64,000 nt of DNA from Blastomussa wellsi (GCA_947652115.1 OX393569.1:5107505-5171504); one strand, 5' to 3'. Positions 1-13,600 are shown, counted from the stretch's first letter. The notes: generated by a model from the sequence alone, not told the origin. Program-made: numbers and translations.

Positions 1-2
1 GC

Positions 3-176
3 TTTCATCCAGTAGATTCATTTAGGCCATTTTATGCGCTGCTGATTACTCTCAATGGTGTTCTCAACCCATTGCTTAACTTTGGCAGAAATAAAGAGAT
101 TCGCAGAGCAATGCTAAACATGCTCACATGTGAAAATCGACGTGTCGGTCAACAGCTTCCGGCCATAATAAGATAA
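3..176 (+). CDS. Class A GPCR, C-terminal end (partial)
   Basis: The frame is open from the window edge to a TAA at 174-176 and gives 57 residues. They read as the end of transmembrane helix 7 of a rhodopsin-family receptor: NGVLNPLLNF is a variant of the NPxxY motif, followed by GRNKEIRRAML, the usual basic start of helix 8, and a short cytoplasmic tail. Such receptors are plasma-membrane G-protein-coupled receptors; the ligand cannot be told from this end. The missing Tyr of NPxxY (Phe in the nearest position) is common in cnidarian orphan receptors. The start and the other six helices lie outside the window. Confidence 0.75.
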   Translation, partial: FHPVDSFRPFYALLITLNGVLNPLLNFGRNKEIRRAMLNMLTCENRRVGQQLPAIIR

Positions 177-611
177 CACTGGAATGAAAAGTCAGTTAAG
201 AATTTCATTTTCAGAGGAAATAAGAAAACTGTATTCATATTTATTCTAAGGATAACTTCTTTTTATAGAAAAAGCGCAATATAATATTAAATATTATTAT
301 TATTATTATTATTAATCCAAATCAAGTGTCTTTACACTGTTTACAAGTATTTACCTTTTTTATTAGAATAATTACAAAATGTAGTAGAATTTTTCATTTT
401 TACTCTTTTTACCAGTATTTATCCCTGTAAATAAGAATTTATTTTTATTTTTTTTATTATGAATTACGAATTACATTGAATTTAGAGACAGAAAGACTTT
501 TATTATTGCATGTTTTTTGTTATTGTTATTAAGATTAGAACTTTTAGATTTATTATTGTAAGGAATTTTTTTACAGTGAATTGTTGTATTGTAATCGAAA
601 CAGCTCTAAAA

Positions 612-672
<61 letters not shown>

Positions 673-705
673 ATAATGGCTTTATTAATGTGTCTATTTT
701 TAATA
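177..705. other. AT-rich non-coding DNA with two (ATT)n tracts
   Basis: No coding region is seen after the receptor stop. The stretch holds two ATT microsatellites, about 287-315 and 612-671. It may include the receptor 3' UTR. Confidence 0.7.
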
Positions 706-708
706 TAG

Positions 709-753
<45 letters not shown>

Positions 754-858
754 GTATAACAATATAACATGGTTTTATCAACTGGGTTGATAATGTCAAT
801 TGGCCACCGTAAAGAGATTCAAGAGCTGACGCTTCGAGCGTTAGCCCTTCCCTACTGC
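706..858 (-). mobile_element. Penelope-like element terminal repeat, degraded
   Basis: The segment runs from GGGGGTAAGTTTCTAAAGAA through the palindrome-like CAACTGGGTTGATAATGTC to GAGCGTTAGCCCTT. Close relatives of parts of it occur at 38800-38886, 55565-55660 and 56168-56318, so it is an interspersed family. Read on the minus strand it has the hammerhead-like block AAGGGCTAACGCTCGAAG; the expected CGAAACGTC is mutated here to CGAAGCGTC. Assignment to Penelope-like terminal repeats rests on that hammerhead-like block and on general knowledge of the family. Strand is given by the ribozyme-like sense. Confidence 0.55.
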
Positions 859-1275
859 TAATAGGGGACACTTAACTAAAACTATATCTAAACTGCACTA
901 TGAATTAAATATAAAATCGAATTAGAAGTATAGGTAATCATACGGTTTCGAGTTCAATTTGGAATTAATTTGCACGAGTGAGTTTTTCAAAAAGCTGAAA
1001 TTGCATGAGCCGCTTCTGCATGAAAAAATTCGCCTACAAGAAGTACCGGAAGGTCTTATTTGGTGGTTTTCACTGTCACGCTATCAAAAACTAAATTCGA
1101 AACAATTGAACTACAGCAGCTTAGAATTTCAGTGAGTGTAGATGATAAATAAATAGAAACTTTCTCCAAGTCTCAGTCCTTTGCGGTGTCCCGTTCGCGA
1201 GTTATTTGCCGAAACGTTCCACGTTCCACTTCCGAGGGGCACAAATATGGCCGCCGTGACGCACGCGAAACCATC

Positions 1276-2495
1276 TGCAATTCAATTTTGCCATTTAGCG
1301 ACTACTTTTGGCTCACGAGCAATCATTATTTCGACTCTGGAATCATTTTCATACACGACCGTCGGTTTGGTTTGAATAATAAAGACTCCTTTGACTACTA
1401 CTCAAAAAAAATCAGCAAAATTAATTTTCTTCAATGGGCCGGCCTTCTACACTCTATACCAGATTTCTTGAAAGTTTGTTGTGCATCCCCTGACTCAACC
1501 TCCCCATCAGTTTTGATTAATGACAACATCTTCGATGTTAAGAAAAAGAAATCAAAAGATTACTATCTGTTATTTGTAAGGGAAAAAGCAAAGCCCCCCA
1601 ATATTGTTCAGAAATGGAAATCTTTCAGATGACCTTTTGAGAAAATATTTCATCCTACCTCACTCTGTAGCACATTTCAGTACAAACTGCTCAATAACAT
1701 CCTATACACAAACACAAAATTATATAAGATTGGTTTTAGAACTGATGACTTATGCACTTTCTGTGAGGCTGAACCAGAGACTCCGTATCACTTTTTCTAC
1801 CAGTGTCCTCATGCGAGGCAGTTTTGGACTGATTTTGAATCTTACTGGTACCTTTCGTCAAATCAAATAATTCGCCTAACCTTGCAAAACGTCTTACTTG
1901 GAATATCAACAAAACAATGCTCTTCACTCAATTTGCTAAATTACTTTATTATTATTGGAAAACTGTTTTTATGGGACTGTAGAAGAAACAAAATACATCC
2001 GAGAATAGTCCATTTTACAGTTCTGTGAAATGTAACCAGGCTCAGGGTGACCTTGTCATGATAGAGACCAGAAACTATTTAGCATAACAACAAAACGATT
2101 TACATATCAAAAGCAAGAGGGTTTGTATCCATGCAAGGTCACCTTCAGCCTCAATTCCACTCAAAAGCTTGGTAACTAAGCACAGAACTGTAAAATGGCC
2201 TATTCAAGGTTGTCAGAACAAAATTGCTAACAAATACGAAACTGAAAGTAAAACATGTAAGAACGAATTTTTTGAAAAAAAAAGTGGATATTCAAACCCT
2301 TTTAAGAATTGACAATCATCTAGCTTGATTCGCCCCTCTTTTTTGTTGCTCGTTTTAGTTTTTTTCTTTTAAGAACTGTTATGAAATTAGGTGTGATTGT
2401 AAATATAAGTGTAATTTGTAAATATGTAGATGTGTAAAAGGGTGTTTGTAAATTTTGTTTTTGTTAGTATTATTATAAAATAAAATAAAAAAAAT
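1276..2495 (+). pseudogene. LINE (non-LTR retrotransposon) 3' end, broken
   Basis: The reading frame from about 1276 to 2028 encodes the C-terminal part of a LINE reverse-transcriptase protein. After an in-frame stop at 1630-1632 the same frame continues with a zf-RVT zinc-binding motif (C-x2-C, then H-x4-C: CTFCEAEPETPYHFFYQC). A foldback element at 2004-2204 interrupts the coding part. Beyond it the LINE resumes with a typical basic C-terminus (KIANKYETESKTCKNEFF). The copy ends in an A-rich tail (ATAAAATAAAA) near 2477-2493. It is 5'-truncated and cannot be active. Confidence 0.7.
2004..2204. mobile_element. Foldback MITE inserted in the LINE
   Basis: Terminal inverted repeats AATAGTCCATTTTACAGTT and AACTGTAAAATGGCCTATT bound about 201 bases. 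The inverted similarity continues inward (GGTGACCTTG against CAAGGTCACC). The LINE coding frame is recognisable on both sides, which supports a later insertion into it. Confidence 0.65.
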
Positions 2496-3844
2496 CATAC
2501 TCACACATAAATATCACTTATTATATCTGAAATGTTCAAACATCTGAAAATCGAAAGGATAGGCTTTTTCTAAACAAAACAGTTTTGTCACGGTTCTCAG
2601 CTTGATGTCGCATACGGCCGAGAACTCAAATATTCACGATGCTCTGTTTTTAAAACGAAGGGTACTATCGAGCTGAAAATTTGCGAAAAGATATATTTTT
2701 AGTTAGCCTTACACCTAGTGGCAACGAAAATTTAGCAGGCCTAGCGAATTTTGATTTCAGAATTTTATGACGTCACATGAAAACCAAGACAGGAAGCAAG
2801 CATTTGACGCAGATTTGACACTTTATTTACTGATTGGCTGATGAAGATCAGCTAATAATGCCACGAACTGAAAGCGGTTCGTTTAAAACATAATCCAGAA
2901 TTTTAATGTGTAATTTTCACTGGTGTTACACTTTTTGCACTGATGTTACTCTTGAAATGCACTGCTCTTAGCCAATCAGAATCGAGTACCTTTTTCATGA
3001 ATATTATTATAATAAATAACATACTTCTGAGAGAAATTCGTACGCTTGCACTTTAATTGGGGTTTCCTGTGTGCGTTATTCTATCAGATCAAAGTAGCTC
3101 AAAGTACAAGAGGGGATACTAACAAAACATGTAATTGCCGCCGTCGTTGTCTTTCGGGCGATATAGCAACTCTCGTAAGGTCTCACATGAATGGCTCGAT
3201 ACCCTGCGTGAAAACAATAGAACAAACAACAGGAACAATGCCCCTAGCCCCTAAAACAATAGCAACTGCTACCAGTAGAATTACAAGCTTACGAGAGCTG
3301 CTACACTACCGGAGGTCTTTTGGAAAACGAACAATTATATTCAAACTCCACTGATAATCAAACTAGTAGGCGTATCAATGGAAAATGGCTCTAAATATAT
3401 ACCTTGCTGGAACTACGCAACATGGGCTTCCGCTCTTTCAAGCTTTCTTCTTCCACTTTCTATGCAGTCTTTGTATAATTTGCTTACTTATTAATTTCAC
3501 TTTTTATATATTTTATTGTTTTTGATGGTCCGCCAAGATTAGCCACTGTTACCTGCTAGCCAGTCCACTATAGTTTGTAAACTGGAGATAAATAAATAAA
3601 AGTGTAAAAGTGTCGCAGTCTTTGTTATTGAGTGTGCGTGTGACCTCTGACTGGAAAAAAAGTTATAATTACGAGTAGGTTTTGACTGTCTTTGACGGTT
3701 AAAATAAAATGATGCATGAAGAGGTGATAAAAGTTCTAAATATAAATGTTAAAGATTACAAAAGAATAGATATCAAGAGAATAAAGGTTAATCTGAGTTT
3801 GAGTCTAGTGGCCCATCAGGTCAAAGCTTATTGGTAAGGGTTTT
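2496..3844. other. No gene seen; repeat debris
   Basis: No convincing coding region. The part from 2640 to 2780 resembles the arms of the foldback family at 22.7 kb, 26.6 kb and 42.7 kb. The part from 3400 to 3605 ends in AAATAAATAAA and looks like a retroelement 3' tail. Confidence 0.5.
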
Positions 3845-4050
3845 CGTAGCTTGAAGCGACGAGGGGTATTTTTGCTCCCCTTGGATGGGATACTCCATCA
3901 CAGGGTTACCCCCAGCAATAAATTCACTGGTACCCATTTATACACCTGGGTGAAGTGAGGCACCATGTGAGTAAAGCGTCTTGCCCAAGAAGACAACGCA
4001 ATGCCCCGGCCTGGGCTCGAACACGAACCGCCCGATCCAGACGAATGTTT
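3845..4050 (-). repeat. SINE-like interspersed repeat
   Basis: The block has the blocks TGGATGGGATACTCCATC, GGTTACCCCCAGCA and CCCATTTATACACCTGGGTG, and ends in GGGCTCGAACACGAACC. The last block is a degenerate B box (GGTTCGAATC type) on the minus strand. The body matches a widespread animal SINE type known to me only in outline; the family name is not assigned. Confidence 0.45.
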
Positions 4051-4065
4051 TATATATACAGAATA

Positions 4066-4491
4066 GGCCCTTTGCAGCTGGGATCATGTGACCATATTTT
4101 TGCTAAAATGTTTTTATATTATAGGCTACAACTTAAAGAATACCAAAAGTGGAAAGATAATGTCAGAAATATAGCAATATGGCGAAGTTTGAGATCCCTT
4201 TATTAAAGAGTAAGGTTATATGATCACAGTTTGAATTTTCGGAAACCTTCAAGGATTTTTATAGATAATGTTGCTGGAGAGCAAGGTCTTGCCGTCGAAC
4301 AATTTTTTTCATAGAAATCTTTTTAATTTTTTTTAAAAATTCAAACTGTCATAAAATCTCATTCTTTAATGTCAGGGACCTCAAACTTGGCCATTTTGTT
4401 ATTTTCGACATGCTCTTTCCATTTATGGCATTCTTTAAGCTATAGCCCATAATTTTATTAAAAGTACACAAACTGGCCCGGTTGCAAAGGA
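4066..4491. mobile_element. Foldback MITE
   Basis: The left half (TAGGCTACAACTTAAAGAAT, then GCAATATGGCGAAGTTTGAG) is repeated in inverse order and orientation on the right (CTCAAACTTGGCCATTTTG, then ATTCTTTAAGCTATAGCCCA). A related copy, split by another insertion, lies at 29640-30300. Confidence 0.6.
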
Positions 4492-4684
4492 ATCTCGTGT
4501 GGGCGTCCGGATAAGATAGTCTGAAAACTGACTGCTATTGACAGCTAGCAATATGACAGCCACCAACAGCGGTCCTTTTCAGAACTACTTTCACCGCGAC
4601 GACCAAGCTCAACAACAACGCCAACAACAGCAACAACTGATACCAGCTCCATAAAGCGGTTTTCAAATAAGTGTCAAACAAAAT

Positions 4685-4945
4685 CAATTAGCGAATTGCT
4701 TTGGTTTTGCATTACGGCGCTGTCCGCTCAGTGATTGGTTTAAAAATCTCGCGCCACTTTTTTCAACCAATCAAGAGTAAAACAAAAAACAATCGTGATT
4801 CGCGCGCGCAAGTTTTCCCGCGCTTCGCGTCGGCTACGTGTAATTACTTCGAGTTTTGATTGGTTCATTGGATTGTCTCCGTCTTTTGTCATTGGTCAAA
4901 GTAATTACTTTGGTTTTGGTTTTACGACACTCATACTGATTCAAT
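4685..4945. repeat. Interspersed repeat family R1, copy 1
   Basis: The blocks GCGAATTGCTTTGGTTTTGC, TCCGCTCAGTGATTGG, AAGTTTTCCCGCGCTT and GAGTTTTGATTGGTTCATTG recur with the same order at 36090-36350 and in part at 62858-63045. No coding capacity is seen. Confidence 0.6.
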
Positions 4946-6125
4946 TTAGTTTCGAGAAAGACCCTTTTCTACCATAACTGCAGAAATTCTCGCGTGCTCA
5001 TTGGCTACTGGTGGTGTGTAAAATGTGGACATACACGTCAAATGACGCAGTCGGATGGCGCGGTTACAAAAACTTCAAGCTGTTTACAGGTTTGAGCCGT
5101 TTATATCCCGAAAATCATCAACTTCATGTTAAGGGGAACATTAGTCCGGGGTCATTCAACGTTAAAAAGGAAAACGCCAAAGTTTGTCGTGAAACTCGAT
5201 AAATGGAACTGTTGATATTTGCCGTGTTCTGCCAAGGCACTACGAGTGGACTACGCTTTGCAGTAATTTAGCGGGTTTTCACGAGTTTCCGAATAGAATG
5301 AAGGTTGGTTATTGAATTTCTGTTTCTACATGTTGTCTTTGGGTTTCTTTACGCAGTTTGAAGATTCTGATGCTACAAATTTCGAAATTGTTTACGCTGA
5401 AAGAATTTCAGGTTTCGCTCGCATTTTTACTTAGCGCGCGAAGGCAAGTCTACGCTTAATCATTAGTTTGGATTTTTGTTATGGTAAAAATAAAAATGAC
5501 GTCAGTTTTAAGCGAGTGTCCTGCTATTTAATCATGAATTTGTTCATCACATTGTCAAAAAATAGGCACGCAATGCGTGCATGTAGCTACTGTAAATAGA
5601 TGTTTCAGTGTTCGTTGTTTATGCATCTTTTATCATGCTTAACTGTATTGTCCGGATAGGTAATTTTCCTTTCACTACCGCTTGGAAGAAAAGCACTGGA
5701 TTTCTAATTTATTTCCTTATTCTCAAAATATTTTTAGAGCTGATCAATATAAATAGAACAGACAAATTGTGCAATGATTTTTTTTCTAGAAGATATACAG
5801 TATAACTTGCAAGAATGGAACGAAACAAAGCTGAATAAGTGTAAATGATGTTGAATAAAATATTGCTGTCAACCAGAAGAGATACAAACTCTGATATTAG
5901 ACTTATTGTAGGCATTGTTGATTTGCAGGTGTTACAATCAATCATAATTCTTTTGATCTTCAAATGGCTATTTTTATCATTAAGCATCAGACAGTGGGAT
6001 AACATTGTGAGTTCCATCATTAAAGTACATGTTTCTATAAACAAAATGTCTTGTACTTCATTAGATGACTCGCACTAACAAAACAATGACTTAAGTCAAT
6101 ATCGCAACTATCTTGATTTCTCCCA
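4946..6125. other. No gene recognised; left flank of the Helitron
   Basis: Only short, unconvincing frames occur. The 3' terminus of the minus-strand Helitron should lie here, but I cannot place it. GTAGCTACTGT at 5583-5593 is the only match I see to the hairpin arm beyond the other end of the element (15193-15224). Confidence 0.4.
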
Positions 6126-7535
6126 TTAGAGGAACTGTGTGACTATCTTGGCACATTTATCAACCAGCATCGTTTGGTCTCCAGCTTTTAGAAGAGCAAC
6201 TTTAATTTCGCCATCTGACATCTTGCCAAGCTGTGCATCAATGCCCTTTAATATGAAGAAGCTCTGTAATGCATCATTAAATGCAGAATAGGAGGTTATC
6301 TTCTTGTCAACCAGGATAGATAGTTTGCAGACAAGCTTTGGTACTAGACTTTCTGAAAGCATGGTCGATTTGCATCCCTTGCAATTGATGATTTCTTGGT
6401 CTTCACTTGCTGTATTATTCGTGGCATTACACAATGGACACGAGGGGTTGCGAATCAGATCCAATGCGATGACTTTACCAGTGATGACAGAATCTTGGAA
6501 GTCCGTTCCAGTGGTCACATCTGTGTTTGTTACTATATCATCAATTTGTTCAATGATTGATTCCTCGTTAGTGTTGATGTACTTTTTGTCATTGAACATT
6601 TTTACCTTGAGATTTTTAATATGATATGACTTCCCTCTTTGAAGCTCATCAATTGCTGCTTCCCAAGCTTCTAGTCTAATTGTTCCAGTTTTATCAGTCA
6701 CAACACAATCAACCTTGAAACATGGATCTCCATGAACTATAACTTTCTGTTTCTCTTCTGTCTTGCTTATGATTTTCACCTTGACATCCACTGTGTCGAA
6801 GGGAAGTAGACTTGATATGTTATCGACTGTTGTAAGGTTGTGTTCGAAACTTGGATTGTATTGGAAGTTTACTTTAACAGACTGAAGCTTTGATTTCTTT
6901 TTTACTGTGAAATCCATCTTAGATGAGCTCCGCTTGTTTGGACTTAACTGCCCTCCAAGGATGGAAACTGGCTGATGCTGCTGTTGGTAGTTTAAAAAAT
7001 CTTTCCTCTTGTCCGGTGAATAGCAAACCACAGACTGGGATGATGTTTCTGATGTTTGTACCAGGAAGTTGAAGAAGGTTGTTTTTTTCTCATTTCTTGC
7101 GTCTTTCACTTTTGATAGCTGATGGACATATCCAGTTAAGCTATCTGCAGAGGGAAAGGAATTCAATGTCATGCATCACATTGTTGGCCCAGTTTTTATA
7201 TCAGTGTTGCTTGTTTAAAAGTGTATGCTGAATCACAGCCCTATGTACAGCAGTGTGTTAATTAAATTAAGAGTTATTAAGAGTTAAATAAGAATGTTAT
7301 AACAAGAAGTAAAAAAAAACAAAAACAGTGAAGTCACTCTCACCTTCACCTGGGTTTGCCGATGCAGATTTTGATGTTACACCTGTTGGTTCTTCATTCT
7401 TTCTTTGGTTACTACTACTGAATAAAAAATAAAAAAGTATTTTTTAAAGAGAAATTTAAAAAAGAAATAAAGAGAAATAAAGAGAGAGGGAATTCAAACA
7501 TAATGAGCTTACCTTGAATTTGTTGCAGTGTCCAT
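6126..7535 (-). CDS. Helitron-encoded RPA-like single-strand DNA-binding protein
   Basis: Three exons fit well on the minus strand: 7535-7513 (ATG, then donor GTAAGC), 7417-7344 (acceptor after TTATTCAG, donor GTGAGA) and 7144-6126 (acceptor CTCTGCAG). Joined they give 372 codons with no stop. The protein has a region like the RPA70 oligonucleotide-binding fold (GYVHQLSKVKD near the start, then FKVDCVVTDKTGTIRLEAW) and a C-terminal zinc motif CPLC ... CKGC. RPA-like proteins accompany Helitrons in plants and animals and are thought to coat the single-stranded intermediate. Without splicing, an in-frame ATG at 7170-7172 would give 348 residues, but the acceptor just inside it and the length of 1116 bases after joining favour the spliced form. 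Confidence 0.75.
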
Positions 7536-7633
7536 GCCTGAAGTGCCAATCAAAGGAAATGTGGAGTCTCTTGTAAGCTATAAAATCAGAGAAAGATATT
7601 CTGTTTGACCTAGTAAATAATACTGCAATGCAA

Positions 7634-10600
7634 CTAAAATGCGTTAATCAGTGCATAAATTGCTTTATGGTCAGAAAAATATGTCTCCCAAATATTGCTC
7701 TTTACTTTATCTTCATCGATATTAGTATAGATATGGTCAATACAGGTTTTATTATCTGTTGTGTAGGAGGACATTAGTTGCCTATAGTGATTCTCTGTAA
7801 TAAAGAGATTATATAATGTTGACCTTTCTGTTATATTTAACCAGTTAACATTAAAATCTCCAATAAAAACTTTTAAAGTTGCTGTTGACAATGCCAACAG
7901 TTCTCTTATAGCTGCACAAAGTTGTCTAATAGGAATTGATGGAGAGCGATAAATAGCTATTACTATGATATGAGGAATTACCATAAACCTCAAAACTGTT
8001 ATCTCTATGCCATTTTGATTGTAGCAGTATGGATACGCCGGATAATAATCAATGCGAGTATACACTGCAGTTCCACCATATGGTCTTTCATTGTGTTGTG
8101 AAATAGCGTCATTTCTAAAGAGGGTGTATTCTCCAAGTTCATACATGGTGTCACTTTCAGACATTTGGAATCGTGTTTCTGAAAAAACACTAATATCAGT
8201 ACTCAAGTAATTCATGTCAGCACGTACATCATTAATGTGCTTATGCAAAGAACGTGCATTCAAAAAACAAAGCTTTATAGATGATTCTGGAGCAGCATAG
8301 ATAGGAGAAATGGAAAGCTTCAGTTTGCCTTCATTTCTAAGATGTTCCATTTCATTCTCAACAGCAGGACTTACAGTTATCTTATCTTCACAAAGGTCAG
8401 TGATGTAAAGACCTTCTATTACTGTTACACGGCTTAGTCCGACATAGTGTATGTGAGGAATAGCTCTTTTGGTTTCAAAATTAACAACAATTTTGGTTTC
8501 TGTATCACCTTGTGATCTGTGAATTGTTTTTGCTGCAGCTGGCCTCAGAGGAAATTGTTTTCTTACAACTTGAACAGTTCTGTTTCTACCAACAGCAAAT
8601 TGTGTGGTGACTGGTTTTATAGGAGTCCACGTAGGCTGAATACCAGAGACATATAAACGTCTGTTTTCCTGCCTTGTTTTTGCACCAATATCATCATGGT
8701 CAAACTGAACCCAAATTATTCCAGACGGATAGTTGGTTTGATTAATTTGTATCAACTTTATCACATTACCAGCACCATTTGTCATGCCATCATCAATTCT
8801 GGTGTTCAATGAAATTTCAGTTCTTTCACCAACTGCTATGTTTAATGAACCATGTAATTGCTTGGTTTTCCTAGGATCTTGAGGTATTTGCTTTAAAATT
8901 TTATCTCTGACATCTTGAGAAGTTGCTCCAATCACACTGTCGTGAGCCTTGATACTGTATTTTACGTTTTGTATAGCATGATGTACTCGGTCATTGAATT
9001 CATTGACTTTTGCATTTTGTATAAATAGATGAGGAGCATTCATTGGATAACTGGAGGTATTGGATTGCAACATTCGTTGTCTCAATACTCTTATGTCTTC
9101 ATTTGTCTGTTTTCCTTCTCTCAACCTGTTAAGCAATTCAGCAAATTGTTTGCTTTCTCTTTGCCTCATAATTTCTTTTAGCTCAAACATATTAAAAAGT
9201 TCCTGCCACAGATTTGGAGCAAGAACGCCATATTCTGTCTTCAAATCATTGAATATATAATCATCCATAACTGGTTGTAGCTGAAATAAATCACCTATAG
9301 CTATAATGCTAACACCCCCAAAGGGCAAAGGGCTTCCTTTGATGTCTTTAAGTCTGTTGTCAATTTGTACATTAAACATTGTGTTACCGACCATTGATAT
9401 TTCATCAATAAATACGAGTTTAATACCACCTAACTGCGTTCTTAGGGAATTGAGTCTATTAGAGTCTAGACGTTTATAAGTCTTTAGTGACTGGCAGGCT
9501 GGTATTGCTAATGCACTGTGAATGGTATTGCCTTTGATGATATATGCAGCTTTTCCTGTAGGTGCTAACATTAAAACTCTGATTTCTGCAAAATTATCAC
9601 CAGCTCTACTATTATAGAATTTGAGTGCTGCTTGATACAAGGCTTTAGTCACATGTGATTTGCCTACTCCTGCCCCTCCAGACAAAAATGAATAAAAGGG
9701 CTCATCAGATGTTTTGATCAGGTGTAGCACATGATAAAAGAATTCCTTTTGTTCTTTATTCAATGATTGTACCATACATCTATATTCATTGTCTGGTAAT
9801 TCATTAAGTATTAATGGTTCAGATCTGGAATCAACAGATGGTATCCCTATGTCATCTGATAGGTTGTAATTCTCATTGAAGTCAGGGTGTAAGTCCTGCT
9901 GGCCTTCATTGCAGTCTTGTTGTTCTATACTTTCAGTCAAAGGTGCAATACAATCATAACTTTCTTCTAGTCTATTTCTCTCTTGTTGTATCTCATTTAA
10001 GTCTTCATTACATGTAACATATTGTTTCATTTGTTCCTTGATAAGTTTAGACAGTGCCTTATAACGGTCTTGATAACAGAAGAATCCACCAAGTAAGTCA
10101 GTTTCTTCATTTCTCCATGCAGTATAGAGCATTAAAAGTTCACGATAGTGCTTCTCAGGATCAGCTTCTTTATTGAACCAAACACTTCTTATTATTCTAG
10201 CTTTATTTCTCTTTTTCATTTTACCACGGCCACTGATATTAGTAGCCTTTTCATCATTGAGATCATCATCATCATTCTCATAATGTTCGATGCATTTCTC
10301 TAATGGCAAGCCATCAGTGTCTAAATCATTAGATGGCTTTACATAAGGTTTGCCAGTTACATCATACCATGCAACCCAGTCTGCAAGAGTTACATCCTCT
10401 AGTTGAGTTGGACGTTTACTATATCTCTTTAGCAATCCACTCGTGTAGATTTCTTCACAGTCATCATCCATTTCTTTGATATCATTTAATGGCTTCAAGA
10501 GCTCTACACGTTCATCAGGAGGTGCAGTGTTAATAAATACAACCTGCCGAGAGGACTTTCTCATGGGCAATTGCAGTACAATATACACAGCTTCTTGAGC

Positions 10601-13600
10601 ACTTATTTCAACATTGTTTACAAATTTACTGCCAATATCTCGAACTTGCTGTTTAATAGTAGAATTTCCCTTTCTTGCTTCAGTGCAAGCTTCTCGCAAT
10701 AGCTCACTCATGCCTTTTTGAGCTTTTGAGATATAATCAACAATATATACTGCACAAGCATACACATCTAGCACATACTGAATATCCATGTTAGCCCTCC
10801 ATGCCTGAAGGCAAGCAGGGTTGTAGTTGTTAACTCTTAATTCATTTGGAGTTCGTTTTAAGAAAACAGTAGCAGCATTGATTGAGGAACGCACAGCTAG
10901 TAAATAGTTTTCCTCTGTGACATTGAGGTCCAAGAGTAACTTGTCAAAAGTAATTTCTTCGCCTTCTTTCATTTCATCTAGATGAAATTTGATTGTTTTC
11001 CATGTATCTTTATGCCTTTTGATTTCACTTTGTTGCATGTCTTTATCTAAAGGATAAAGAATCCTTGTTTGTCTCATGGGAGGCTGTGGATAATTGAATC
11101 TGCAATCACTTTTAGTATTCTTACGACAAGTATGTGAATGACGGTGAACCTGTCTGTTGACTAAGTGAAGTAGTTCAGGATTGTCAGTAGGTTTGCAGCA
11201 GGTTACTATCTTATCAATAAATTCAATCACTTCTTTGTCACTTTGCTCCTGGAATTTTGGTGCACTCTCCACCCAGATTAGCATATGTATATGTGGTGAA
11301 CCACGTTGCTGATATTCTACCCTGTAAAACCAATCTGATATTTTCCCTAGTGGCTCTGCAGAACTCAAAAGAAAACTACTTAAGAATTTATTGACTTGGT
11401 AATCAAAATGTCTGGCACAGGTAACAGGATCACTTTGAATCAATCTACATCTCTCCTCCCAGTTAAGATTGCTAATTTCATTATCAGAATAATCTTTGTG
11501 ATCCACAAGATTGCCAAGAATTTTAAGAAGGTGAGTCCACTGTGTTTCTGCTGATGAGAAACTGCAAAATAGTGTTGCAGGTCCAAGTTGTCTTATCATG
11601 GCAAACAGATCTTTTTTTGCTTTCTCAAAGTATGGAGGTGAACCACGCAATGCTGTAAGAAACTTAAATCCTTCATCAAAGCGAATTAATCGATCTAGTG
11701 CACCCATCTGTTTTAATTGGCGTGCATTAAGATTTCTGTTGTTTCCCTTGCATTTTCTAAGTGCAATGGTTGATTTACTAAGAAGTATTTTCATTTGCAA
11801 CTTTTTTGCTTTAAAGAAAATATTCTCTACACACATAGCTGCTCTTCTGTCTGACCTTCTTAGTTCAGATTTACATATATCACTATAGTGAATGTGCTTG
11901 CATAGAGACCGGGGTTGCCCAAGGAATATTCCAGGATATGCTAACTCCTCTGAATATTTATCCCTGAATATACTTAAGGGTATATTGCCTTCTGCTGGTG
12001 CAATGTTGAATATATGCTGGCGCTCATTATCTTCTAAAAAGTCAGTGCCTGTTAACATAGTATCAGTAACACCTGCAGGTACATCATCTTCATTTTCGCT
12101 TTCATTATCTCTATCATCTATTGTGTTTATTTCAGAGTGACTATTACTGTTCTCGGCACTTTCTGCAGATTGTTCACTATAAAGGCCATTCATATTATGT
12201 TGTTGTTCAATTTCTTTGTCATACTGATTGGTCCATTGCGGATTCAAAACAATGCCTTCATCTTTATAAAGACTGCTATTTCTGATCAGCCAATCTGCTG
12301 CTTGCATTACTTTATGAGGTCTTACATTTAATGACAATGCAGAACTCTTATATTGAAGCTTTCTTTTTAAATTTACTTTTATTGTAGCAGTCTCACTTAG
12401 TAACCGTGGCAACATAGTGACTGTACTTGCTACATCAGCAGGAACATTCACAATATTTCCATGTATTTTTAGTTGTTTTCCTCTAGGTGCTTGCATCAAC
12501 TTTTGAAAAGCAATTCTTGGGGCTAGTATTCTACATTCTAATTCATTCAAATCAAAAAAGTTTGGTTTTTCTGGAAATGCCAAACCATTAACGACAGAAC
12601 AGGGTGGAATTTTACTTTTCACTAAATGGCTTTGACATGTTTTGCAAACCCATTCAGCATTACCTGAGTTTCTCCTTTGGTCAAAATATTCATGAATAAC
12701 AGGATTTATATCTTTCAGGTTTTCTGCTTTTAGAACACTCTGCCTATACCAAAGCTGGTCACAACAAAAACAAGTATAAACAGGACCTTCTGCAGCCATG
12801 TCCTGGAACTTTGAGATAGCTGACTCAATAGAAACAAGTTTCTTTTTTGATTTATATTCCCTATGTTTTTCATTGCATTTTGCCTTTTGTTCAGATGTCA
12901 TTCTAGACCTATAGTTTTTTTGACGTTGATTATGTTTTGCCTTTTGTTCAGGTGATGATATTTTTCCTCTATAAGCTTTTTGGTACTGATTACGTTTTGA
13001 TTTCTGCTCTGGGGATGCATTGGCTTCTCTGTATTTCCTCTTTAAATATGCACTTTTTGTTTTTTTATTCTTATTGCTGGCATTTGTGTCTTCATTTGAC
13101 ACTGTATTTAAAGCAGAATTCCTTTCATCTTTAGAACTTGAGTTGATTTGGTTTTCTGTCACAGTAGAAGTGTGTTTTCTTTTACGAGCATAGGCAGTTT
13201 CAGAAGAATTTTCAAACAAATTTCTTTTTACTTTTTCAGGCAAGTTACTTTCAGTTAACAGTTCTATTGTTGAGACATAGTGCATCTCTCCAATGTGTCC
13301 TATATATATAGACCTTGTTGTCTCTGATAAATCTAGCGCTTGAACCAGTGTTAACTCAGCAAAGTTTTCACTTGACTCTATAACATGAATTCTCAAGTTC
13401 ATAGCTTCTGCTATTGCCTGCATAATAATGTGATCACCCCAAGTTCCTTCCATAGACATATTACATAAATATTGCGACCAAGATGTGTTATCTAGAACTG
13501 CACTTTCTATAAATCGCTCAGGATTGTTTTGCAAATACTGAATACCAGCCCTTCTGATTTCTAAATGTCGATTTGCATCATGATATAATTGATGTGCTAT

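Noticed and set aside
605..672. CRISPR-like or other regular array
   Set aside because: It is a simple ATT microsatellite; there are no repeat-spacer units in this animal sequence.
1604..1870. Frame overlapping the LINE remnant
   Set aside because: The zinc motif of the LINE is encoded in another frame of the same strand; this frame is a shadow.
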